A model generated the notes under the pieces. The model saw only the letters and a list, made by a program, of their open reading frames with translations, ran no database searches and was not told the DNA's origin. Below, piece after piece: positions 1 through 5,506 of a DNA stretch of 5,506 bases. How positions within the stretch are numbered: the first letter of the stretch is position 1; each line of letters opens with the position of its first letter. The translations under genes and the position numbers were made by a program. Source of the stretch: Anaeromassilibacillus stercoravium (GTDB taxonomy: Bacteria; Bacillota; Clostridia; Oscillospirales; Acutalibacteraceae); the NCBI GenBank assembly GCA_019118845.1, contig DWYE01000133.1:1-5506 (forward strand). Direction: 5' to 3'.

Positions 1-3000
1 CATCGTTCAGCAGGTCTTCCGCCGCTGCATACGCTTCGTCCAGCGCTTTCAGGCTGTCCGGCGTGAACAGGTCGCGGTTGATGGAATCTGCGATTTCCAT
101 CGGGATGTCCAGCTGGCTCTTGTCGCCTGCAACAAAGCTCAGGTAGTGCAGCGCGTCGATCAAGTCGCTCCATGCGGTGTTGATCTCGTCCTGCGTTGCG
201 GTCTTCTTGGCTTCGACGTCCTTCGCCGCCTGCAAAGCCGCTTCGTACTTCTCCTGTACGGACGGAACGGCTTCCGCTGCTTCATCTGCACGGCCCTCTG
301 CAATCTCAATGGCAGCGCGCAGGTTCTGCTTGTCTACCACTGTAAAGGTATAGGTGTTCTCTAAGCCCTTGACTGCGTCCTCTGCCGGGATTTCTACCAC
401 AAAGGAATCCGCTTCAAACGCGGATTCTTCCACATCCACTCCGTTGACCTGCACGCCGGCGAATTCGCGGCCCTGCATCGGCGTAAATTCGAGGGTGAGC
501 GCTTCTTCCGTTGCCGGAACCGTATACACGCCCAGCAAATCGGCAATTGTCTGCTCCTCGCCATTGACCGCCAGCGACGCATTGCGTCCGTTGTAGCGGA
601 TTACAATCGTGTCTTCGGTGGGTTCTGGATCTTCTGGATCGTCGTAATCGAGTTCGCTGAAATCGTACCACAACTGTACATGCTCATCTTCGGAGGTGAT
701 GCTCTGGGATTGGAATTCTTCAAAAGTCAAGGCCTTGTCGTATATGCGGAAATTATAGAAGGTGTGCGTGTTGCGATGGTCGTCCACCTCGGCATTATCG
801 AATTCACCAAGTCCAACAGAGAAGCCGTGCTCGCTTCGGTCGATTCCTGTAACGCCGTCCGTTGTATAGGACTGATCCTCTACATACAAGCGCAATTGAT
901 CTGTGTCCGCATCAAATACGGCGGCAACACGCAGCCAGTTTTTGATCGCTTCGGTGGAGATTACATCACTGCTCACTCCTTGCCAGCCACCGTTGTGACA
1001 GATGTAGAAATACAACCGGTATCCTCCGCCAACGGCCTCTGTCCGGAAGCCGACCGAGCGGTCGCCATTTCCTGCAAGATAACCAAAGCTGCTGCTCTCT
1101 CCGATCTTGAGGGTTGTCTCGATGGTAAAGCTGTTCTCCGTTCCGCTGAGAAGCTCATTGAACTTTGCATCAGCGTCCTTTACATTGACAGGGAACCATC
1201 CCTTCAAGGCGTATTCCTTTTCTTCATCCTTAATAATCTTAATATCCTTTTTATTGGTCAGTTCCGTGATATCGATGTCATAGCCGTTTTGACTCTTATC
1301 TTTAATCCATACTTGGGCCTTTTCTTCTTGGATGCGCTGCGCAAGGCCAATCATTTCCGTAAGGGTTTGAATCTTTTCCGGATCAATCAGGTCCTGTGCC
1401 TCTTCGGGTAGGCTTTCATATTTTTCCTGAAGGGCGAGCAACTGTTCTGTCTGATCCGGACGGGTGACGATAATCTCGTCGATGGATTTGGAAAGCCTTT
1501 CAGCCGCCGCTTTATCCAGTTCCTGCACAATTTCGTCCGAGTTTTCCGGTTGGCTCAAAATGGTCTGTGAGGTTGTCTCATTCGCGCCGGAGAGGGTGTT
1601 CCGGAACAGATTATAGAATGCGGCCGATGACCAACCGAAGTTCGTGGCATTGAGCCGGTCGCCTGTTTCCGGGTTGTAGTTTTCATTGATCGGTTCGTCG
1701 CCCAACAAGCCCTTTGCATTGTCAAACAGGCGGTAGGCGGACTCTACAGCCTCTTCACCCCGGCCATAGTTGTGCATGGCTTCCACCGCAAACATCGCCT
1801 GATCCATCCAGACCGGGCCTCTCCAATAGGCGGTCGGGCTGTATTTTGGATTATCCCTTGCTGCGGTGGGGAAGGGCATTGGGGTATAGAACTGGTTTTC
1901 GTCGAGCATGTTGTCGATGACAGCCTCCGCCTGCGCCGGCATAGCCATATTTGCCCAGAGCGGGATCCAGCCCTCGGTTCCTTTGCCGCGGTTGACCAGC
2001 AATTTTTTCACCGATCCGTCTTCGTTGGTTTGCAGATCGTAATAGAAACCGGTTTCTACATCGAACATATTCTCGTTGACGTAGTTACGCACCTGCTCGG
2101 CTTCCGCTTCGTATTGTGCAGCTTCTTCCGTTTTGCCGAGCATCTCCGCCATCGCATTGAGATAACACTTCTCGGCATACAAATAAGCGTTCAGGTCGAC
2201 GGATTCCTGGTTGAGGGTATAGCCGATGGTCTGCCCGTCATCGTTTTTGACGCGATAGATTTGAACGCCAATGTCGTCTGGTCCATATCCCTCTATGTCA
2301 AACCGAGTGGCATTGTCCATGCCGCTTTCCCAGGCTGCTGCCTGTAAAACCATACCGGTGTTAAACAATGCTTCTCCGTTCTCATCGTACTGGATGTTCC
2401 CGGAGCTGTCATACTGGTAGTGGTAGCGGTGCACCATGGCGCCGTATTCCGCAATGCCGTTTTGATCGATGTCACGATTTTTGTACCACCATTCGTGATA
2501 GGCCACCAGCTTTGGATACATTTCTGCGATGAAGGCCTCGTCTCCGGTCTGCTGATAATAGTTATAAACAGCCCAAGCAGCCAAAGGTGGCTTTGTATTG
2601 CGGTCGTTCCCAATCCCGGTGTTGCGGAACAAATCGCAGATCACGCCGGCATCCCACGGACGGTTGGCGTCGTCCTCTTGAATCTGGAAGGCGAACTGCG
2701 CACGCAATTCCTCTTTAGCGAGGTCCGGATTGAACCGGGAGGTTGCGACAGCATGTTTCCAGGAGTCCCACGCCCAGAAGCCGACGCTTGTGTCGCCAAA
2801 CGGCTGGATCGCGCCGTAGGGCATCTGCCCGGCCGCGCTGCGCCAGTTGCCTATCAGGGTAATGACCGCTTTTGTCGCCGCATTCTTGTACCTTTGCTCC
2901 ACATCGGCTGTCTTGATTTTCTCGAGGTACCCATCCCATCTTGCCTGGTTTTCTTCAAAATAGGATGCACTGTTTTGCAGCATATCGGCAACTTTGCTTT

Positions 3001-4189
3001 CTTCGGCCTCCGCTTCCTCCGCATCAAAGGTGTAGCTCTGCGTTTGGTAGATGGACTCGCTGCCCTGTGCGGGAACCGTCAGGTCCAACGCTGCCTCATA
3101 GGAGGTACCGTCTGCCGTGATCTCCACCGGCCGGCCAAACCGGATGTCATAATGGGTTGGCTCCCGGACAGCAATGGAAACGCCGTCTTCTATGGCTTGT
3201 AGGGTCCCCATTCGCAGGCTTCCCACCTGTTTGAGCTGCAATTCAAGCGCTTGATCGGTTTTGTTTTCCACGGTTGTCTCGATCAAAGCGGTGCGGTCGC
3301 TGGCAAAAATCAGGTTTAGATGCAAAATGAAGTCGTCCAGTTCATAGGACTGCACCAACTTGCCCGGATAGGCGGTCGCAGTCAGCACGCTCTTAGAGAG
3401 ATCGTATGTAGTGCCGTCCTGGTTGGTGACCTGCCATTTGCCGATGCTGTCCGCTAAGGTATTGAACCCGCTGTCCAAAATGACGGTCGGCCCAGCAAAA
3501 CCGCCGAGTTTTCCTGTGTCGTCCCCGGAGGGCAGGCGGAATCCAAACCATGCGCCCATATCGGAGAACTTATTGTCCACGGTATTGAGGATATTCGCAT
3601 AGTCCCCCGCTGCATCGGTCCCGGTTGGAGTGCCCCAGACGCGGAACTCCCGGATGGAGCTGCCGGAGGAGACTTTCCCTTCTTCCAGCGACTGCATGCG
3701 GATATACCGGCCCTGCCCGCTGACGCGGAACGATTCCGCATCCCTAGTACCGTTTTCGGGAACCGGGTCATAGCGGCCGTTGTTGTTGCGGCAGATGGTT
3801 TTAAAGTGCTCATTGTCGTCCGATACCTGGATCTCATATTTCTTGGCCCAGGCGCCGGTACTGCTGAATTCCGATTCCCCTTCCCAGAGGATTTCAATCT
3901 TGCTCAGGTCATAGACAGCCCCCAAGTCGACGGTCAACCACGCGTGGTTCATCTGCTCCGAGGTCATGCCGCGCCATTCATTTGCCCAACGTGTTTCTTC
4001 ATCGCCATCAATCGCATAGATGGCCAGCCGATGGACGCCATTGTCATCCTGCTCGCTGCTTGCAAACGCGTTAATGGGCTGGATCTGTTCCGGTTCATTA
4101 CTTGCAGCGCCAAAGGCTTGGATGGATGGGGCATAGGACGCCAACATAGCGATCGCCAGGAGCGTAGATACAATTTTTTTTCCTTTCAT
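1..4189 (-). CDS. Secreted multi-domain GH63 (YgjK-like) glycoside hydrolase, 3' end outside window
   Basis: The frame stays open for at least 1396 codons and leaves the window at position 2. Residues 1-25 form a signal peptide: lysine-rich start, hydrophobic core, SIQA cleavage motif. Residues 38-186 resemble an F5/8-type-C/CBM32 domain (DGDEETRW, LTVDLG, closing IREFRVWG). Residues 197-405 match the YgjK N-terminal beta domain (MGAWFGFRLP). Residues 410-865 are the (alpha/alpha)6 catalytic core, including FWAWDSWKHA (Asp475), NDRNTKPPLAAW, a DIDQNGIAE loop (573-581) like the YgjK calcium site, WESGMDNATRF and NENYNPETG. By recalled alignment to E. coli YgjK, Asp625 is the general acid and Glu836 the general base. 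Further on are a helical spacer (868-955), a LamG-like domain (995-1182), an acidic proline linker, an unassigned beta region (1188-1285), and FIVAR-like helices (1287-1355, then 1360 to the edge). YgjK itself is about 780 residues, so the flanking modules are additions. An inverting alpha-glucosidase-type exo-activity is inferred; the substrate is unknown. A wall anchor may lie beyond the window. An in-frame ATG at 4216 would add nine residues. Confidence 0.93.
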   Translation of the reverse strand, partial: MKGKKIVSTLLAIAMLASYAPSIQAFGAASNEPEQIQPINAFASSEQDDNGVHRLAIYAIDGDEETRWANEWRGMTSEQMNHAWLTVDLGAVYDLSKIEILWEGESEFSSTGAWAKKYEIQVSDDNEHFKTICRNNNGRYDPVPENGTRDAESFRVSGQGRYIRMQSLEEGKVSSGSSIREFRVWGTPTGTDAAGDYANILNTVDNKFSDMGAWFGFRLPSGDDTGKLGGFAGPTVILDSGFNTLADSIGKWQVTNQDGTTYDLSKSVLTATAYPGKLVQSYELDDFILHLNLIFASDRTALIETTVENKTDQALELQLKQVGSLRMGTLQAIEDGVSIAVREPTHYDIRFGRPVEITADGTSYEAALDLTVPAQGSESIYQTQSYTFDAEEAEAEESKVADMLQNSASYFEENQARWDGYLEKIKTADVEQRYKNAATKAVITLIGNWRSAAGQMPYGAIQPFGDTSVGFWAWDSWKHAVATSRFNPDLAKEELRAQFAFQIQEDDANRPWDAGVICDLFRNTGIGNDRNTKPPLAAWAVYNYYQQTGDEAFIAEMYPKLVAYHEWWYKNRDIDQNGIAEYGAMVHRYHYQYDSSGNIQYDENGEALFNTGMVLQAAAWESGMDNATRFDIEGYGPDDIGVQIYRVKNDDGQTIGYTLNQESVDLNAYLYAEKCYLNAMAEMLGKTEEAAQYEAEAEQVRNYVNENMFDVETGFYYDLQTNEDGSVKKLLVNRGKGTEGWIPLWANMAMPAQAEAVIDNMLDENQFYTPMPFPTAARDNPKYSPTAYWRGPVWMDQAMFAVEAMHNYGRGEEAVESAYRLFDNAKGLLGDEPINENYNPETGDRLNATNFGWSSAAFYNLFRNTLSGANETTSQTILSQPENSDEIVQELDKAAAERLSKSIDEIIVTRPDQTEQLLALQEKYESLPEEAQDLIDPEKIQTLTEMIGLAQRIQEEKAQVWIKDKSQNGYDIDITELTNKKDIKIIKDEEKEYALKGWFPVNVKDADAKFNELLSGTENSFTIETTLKIGESSSFGYLAGNGDRSVGFRTEAVGGGYRLYFYICHNGGWQGVSSDVISTEAIKNWLRVAAVFDADTDQLRLYVEDQSYTTDGVTGIDRSEHGFSVGLGEFDNAEVDDHRNTHTFYNFRIYDKALTFEEFQSQSITSEDEHVQLWYDFSELDYDDPEDPEPTEDTIVIRYNGRNASLAVNGEEQTIADLLGVYTVPATEEALTLEFTPMQGREFAGVQVNGVDVEESAFEADSFVVEIPAEDAVKGLENTYTFTVVDKQNLRAAIEIAEGRADEAAEAVPSVQEKYEAALQAAKDVEAKKTATQDEINTAWSDLIDALHYLSFVAGDKSQLDIPMEIADSINRDLFTPDSLKALDEAYAAAEDLLND

Positions 4190-4201
4190 CTGAATACCTT
4201 T

Positions 4202-4207
4202 CCTCCT
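4202..4207 (-). promoter_or_regulatory. Ribosome binding site of the GH63 gene
   Basis: The minus strand reads AGGAGG here, within GAGGAGGAAAGG, ahead of the ATG at 4189-4187. The gap from AGGAGG is 12 bases, which is long; the AAAGG that follows gives a more usual 7. This supports the 4189 start over the in-frame ATG at 4216-4214, which has only a weaker AAGGA four bases upstream. In the longer form the AGGAGG itself would be coding, giving a KKRRK-type start that is still compatible with a signal peptide. Confidence 0.65.
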
Positions 4208-4314
4208 CTTTTTCATAAAGTCCTTTTTGTGTAGGGTTATAGAGCCTCCTTTCCTTATTTTATATATATCAATTCTTCGAACAGAAGTTAAATAGTTTAT
4301 TCATAAAAACAATG

Positions 4315-4335
4315 ATAATATTTTAAAAATATTAT
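4315..4335. repeat. Perfect inverted repeat, two 10-bp arms around one base
   Basis: The arms are ATAATATTTT (4315-4324) and AAAATATTAT (4326-4335), centred on A4325. A wider pair, ATGATAA (4312-4318) and TTATCAT (4341-4347), is nested around and overlaps it. The repeat begins about 20 bases downstream of the predicted transcription start of the glycosidase gene, a position suited to a repressor operator. It is all A and T in an AT-rich spacer, so part of the symmetry could be chance. No regulator can be named. Confidence 0.5.
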
Positions 4336-4362
4336 GTAATTTATCATACCTTGCTACTGCAA

Positions 4363-4391
4363 ATAGTAACATTTTCTTCAAATAGTGTCAA
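4363..4391 (-). promoter_or_regulatory. Extended minus-10 promoter for the GH63 gene
   Basis: On the minus strand there is a consensus TTGACA (4391-4386), a 17-base spacer, then TACTAT (4368-4363), which matches the sigma-A TATAAT at four of six positions. A TG one base upstream of it gives an extended minus-10 element. The predicted transcription start is near 4356, leaving a leader of about 167 bases before the ATG. The ideal spacing and perfect minus-35 make this the best promoter in the window. A weaker pair, TTAACT (4291-4286) and TATATA (4268-4263), is less convincing. Confidence 0.7.
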
Positions 4392-4405
4392 TTACCTTTT
4401 ATAAT
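4377..4405 (+). promoter_or_regulatory. Candidate promoter for trmO
   Basis: TTCAAA (4377-4382, four of six to consensus) is followed after 17 bases by a perfect TATAAT (4400-4405). Transcription would begin near 4412, giving a leader of about 177 bases before the ATG at 4589. It overlaps the divergent glycosidase promoter, whose minus-35 box sits inside this spacer. The exact minus-10 and ideal spacing support it; the weak minus-35 and AT-rich surroundings limit confidence. Confidence 0.55.
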
Positions 4406-4474
4406 AAAGCCAAAACGGATTTTATGCGGAAATAGGTAAGAGCAATCGATCAAGTATTGCTATTTCAGAGGGGC

Positions 4475-4503
4475 TTGCTGACGGTCAATATCCGTTGTAT
4501 GAT
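4475..4503 (+). promoter_or_regulatory. Alternative, weaker promoter for trmO
   Basis: TTGCTG (4475-4480, three of six) and TATGAT (4498-4503, five of six) are separated by 17 bases. If used, the transcript would begin near 4510 with a leader of about 80 bases, closer to what is usual for a housekeeping gene. The poor minus-35 makes this a possibility only. Confidence 0.3.
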
Positions 4504-4575
4504 TAAACTGGAAACATTTAATAAAGCTTATGGGAGTTATGAATTATCCAGATGCGGAATACATCGTAGCATTGG

Positions 4576-4581
4576 AAAGGA
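4576..4581 (+). promoter_or_regulatory. Ribosome binding site of trmO
   Basis: AAAGGA, within GGAAAGGA, lies seven bases before the ATG at 4589. It decides the start: in-frame upstream alternatives (TTG at 4457, ATG at 4499) lack such a site and would add residues that do not resemble the family. Confidence 0.75.
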
Positions 4582-4588
4582 AACCGTC

Positions 4589-5281
4589 ATGAATGAATTG
4601 ATTGCGATAAAAGTTATTGCACAGATGCACTGCGATTTTTCTACCAAATTTGGGATCCCCAGGCAGAGCGGCCTGGTAAAAGCCTTAAAGGGGACCGTTG
4701 TGTTTGCGCCCGAGTACCGCAATCCGGACGCTGTGCGCGGATTGGAAGGCTTTTCCCACATATGGCTGATCTGGCAATTTTCCGAGGCCGTGCGGGAGGG
4801 CTGGTCGCCCATGGTGCGGCCGCCGCGCATGGGCGGGAATACCCGCATGGGCGTGTTCGCCACACGTTCCCCGTTCCGGCCTAACGCGATCGGTCTTTCC
4901 AGCGTGAAATTGGATCGAGTGGAGTTCAGTCCTACGTTGGGGCCGGTGCTGCATGTCTCCGGCGCGGACTTAATGGATGGGACCCCGATTCTGGATATCA
5001 AGCCTTATTTGCCGGGGGTGGATAGCCACCCGGAGGCAGTGGGGGGATTTGCGGACCAGTTCCAGGGATATGCGTTGGAGGTGGATTTCCCAGAGGAGCT
5101 GTTACGATGCATTCCGGAAAACCGCCGGGAGGCCCTGATGGGTGTCTTAGCACAGGACCCGCGCCCATCGTACCAACACGACCCGGAGCGGCAATATGGC
5201 CTTTCATTTGCGGGCTTTGATGTGCGGTTCCGTGTGCGTGACGGCGTTTTATCGGTCTGTGAAGTGGTGCCTCTTACGTAA
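4589..5281 (+). CDS. trmO: tRNA (N6-threonylcarbamoyladenosine(37)-N6)-methyltransferase TrmO (TsaA/YaeB)
   Basis: The 230-residue protein matches the UPF0066/TsaA family, and its size is close to E. coli YaeB. The family enzyme uses S-adenosylmethionine to methylate N6 of t6A at position 37 of certain tRNAs, notably threonine tRNA reading ACY codons, in the cytoplasm; this tunes decoding. Signature segments are all present and in order: KFGIPRQSGLVK (20-31), AVRGLEGFSHIWL (48-60), VRPPRMGGNTRMGVFATRS (76-94), FRPNAIGLS (96-104), DLMDGTPILDIKPYLP (127-142) and LAQDPRPSY (187-195) in the C-terminal domain. No truncation or lost motif is seen. The ATG is preceded by AAAGGA at seven bases and the N terminus aligns with the family. 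The gene stands alone, divergent from the glycosidase and followed by a terminator, so it is probably monocistronic. The function is transferred from the family; identification is strong. Confidence 0.96.
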   Translation: MNELIAIKVIAQMHCDFSTKFGIPRQSGLVKALKGTVVFAPEYRNPDAVRGLEGFSHIWLIWQFSEAVREGWSPMVRPPRMGGNTRMGVFATRSPFRPNAIGLSSVKLDRVEFSPTLGPVLHVSGADLMDGTPILDIKPYLPGVDSHPEAVGGFADQFQGYALEVDFPEELLRCIPENRREALMGVLAQDPRPSYQHDPERQYGLSFAGFDVRFRVRDGVLSVCEVVPLT

Positions 5282-5326
5282 AAGGGGATCCCACCTTGCA
5301 AAAATTGAGAAAATAGGTTTGCTTTG

Positions 5327-5351
5327 GCCGCGTATTGTACGCGGCTTTTTT
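5327..5351 (+). terminator. Intrinsic terminator after trmO
   Basis: GCCGCGTA (5327-5334) and TACGCGGC (5338-5345) form a perfect 8-bp GC-rich stem with a TTG loop, followed at once by six T (5346-5351). It lies 45 bases past the trmO stop codon, as expected for a Rho-independent terminator. An extra pair, GCTTTGGC (5321-5328) and GCCAAAGC (5355-5362), brackets it. Confidence 0.88.
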
Positions 5352-5486
5352 ACTGCCAAAGCTGGTCTGTAAAAATCCACAGAAACTGGAAGAAGCAGAA
5401 TTTAAAATAAAATACATATTTTGAAAAATTTGGTCTTATTTTCTGAATTGGATTGTACAAATAGCTGCTTTTATCAAATTTTTAAT

Positions 5487-5506
5487 TGCCTATGGCTTCA
5501 TAGGCA
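5487..5506. repeat. Perfect hairpin at the window edge, possible terminator
   Basis: TGCCTATG (5487-5494) and CATAGGCA (5499-5506) form an 8-bp stem around GCTT, ending exactly at the window edge. It could be the terminator of a gene converging from the right, or part of a longer structure. On the minus strand the bases after the stem are AATTAAAAATTTG, not a T run; the plus-strand tail lies outside. The stretch between the trmO terminator and this hairpin (5363-5486) is AT-rich, with no gene or convincing promoter seen. Confidence 0.45.

Larger units (their letters stand above)
4190..4588. other. AT-rich divergent intergenic region
   Basis: About 400 bases separate the two divergent start codons, and no credible gene lies within. 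Base composition is clearly more AT-rich than in either gene, most strongly at 4250-4410. It holds the promoters, ribosome binding sites and inverted repeat listed separately. A second Shine-Dalgarno-like AAAGGAGG on the minus strand (4252-4245) has no start codon at a usable distance, so no leader peptide is called. An open frame from a TTG at 4457 only extends the plus-strand gene upstream. It has no ribosome binding site and no family resemblance, so I treat it as untranslated leader. Confidence 0.8.

Noticed and set aside
680..1411. 243-codon open frame on the plus strand
   Set aside because: It lies wholly antisense to the glycosidase, whose recognisable LamG-like and helical segments are in the opposite strand. 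Its product resembles nothing, and long shadow frames are common opposite GC-rich genes.
1772..3202. Two further long plus-strand open frames (1772-2347 and 2420-3202)
   Set aside because: They are antisense to the GH63 catalytic core, where the minus-strand reading contains the family motifs.
3454..3897. 147-codon open frame on the minus strand
   Set aside because: It is a different frame over the end of the F5/8-type-C domain and the start of the GH63 N-terminal domain. The continuous long frame accounts for this stretch.
4312..4347. Fur-type iron box suggested by GATAAT
   Set aside because: The arms do not fit the 7-1-7 TGATAAT/ATTATCA arrangement, and the AT-rich setting yields GATAAT easily.
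4457..4588. 44-residue N-terminal extension of TrmO from a TTG
   Set aside because: There is no ribosome binding site before it, the residues do not resemble the family, and a good site precedes the ATG at 4589.
4537..5301. Several minus-strand open frames opposite trmO
   Set aside because: All are shadows of the clearly recognised TrmO coding frame.
5421..5449. Promoter beginning with TTGAAA downstream of trmO
   Set aside because: The hexamer at 17-base spacing (TGAATT) matches consensus poorly, and no gene follows within the window.
1..5506. A functional system joining the glycosidase and trmO
   Set aside because: The genes are divergent, with separate promoters and unrelated roles. Adjacency alone does not support a shared function.

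Overview
The window looks like chromosomal DNA from a Gram-positive, Clostridia-type anaerobe, probably a gut commensal. This rests on three things seen in the sequence. One gene encodes a very large secreted glycosidase with CBM32-like, LamG-like and FIVAR-like modules, an architecture typical of Firmicutes. The ribosome binding sites and promoters are Gram-positive in style. Moderately GC-rich genes are separated by a strongly AT-rich spacer. The species cannot be named from this window.

Positions 1-4189 (minus strand) hold one open reading frame that runs off the left edge: at least 1396 residues with no stop seen. It starts with a Sec signal peptide, followed by an F5/8-type-C (CBM32-like) domain and a complete YgjK-like glycoside hydrolase family 63 core. 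The catalytic Asp625 and Glu836 and a Ca-binding-type loop are all present. After the core come a helical spacer, a LamG-like domain, an unassigned beta-rich domain and two FIVAR-like helical modules, the second cut by the window edge. It is most likely an exported or wall-attached enzyme acting on alpha-glucosyl-type glycans.

Positions 4190-4588 are a divergent, AT-rich intergenic region. A strong extended minus-10 promoter for the glycosidase (4363-4391) overlaps a promoter-like sequence facing the other way (4377-4405). A perfect 21-bp inverted repeat (4315-4335) lies just downstream of the predicted glycosidase transcription start.

Positions 4589-5281 (plus strand) encode a complete TrmO/TsaA (YaeB) protein, the S-adenosylmethionine-dependent methyltransferase that converts t6A37 to m6t6A37 in certain tRNAs. 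It is followed by an intrinsic terminator (5327-5351). The rest is AT-rich non-coding DNA that ends in another perfect hairpin (5487-5506).

The two genes are divergently transcribed and have no obvious shared pathway: one is an exported carbohydrate enzyme, the other tRNA-modification housekeeping. I see no CRISPR array, tRNA, rRNA or mobile element. Nothing here amounts to a clearly new system. The most notable items are the modular glycosidase and the compact divergent control region.
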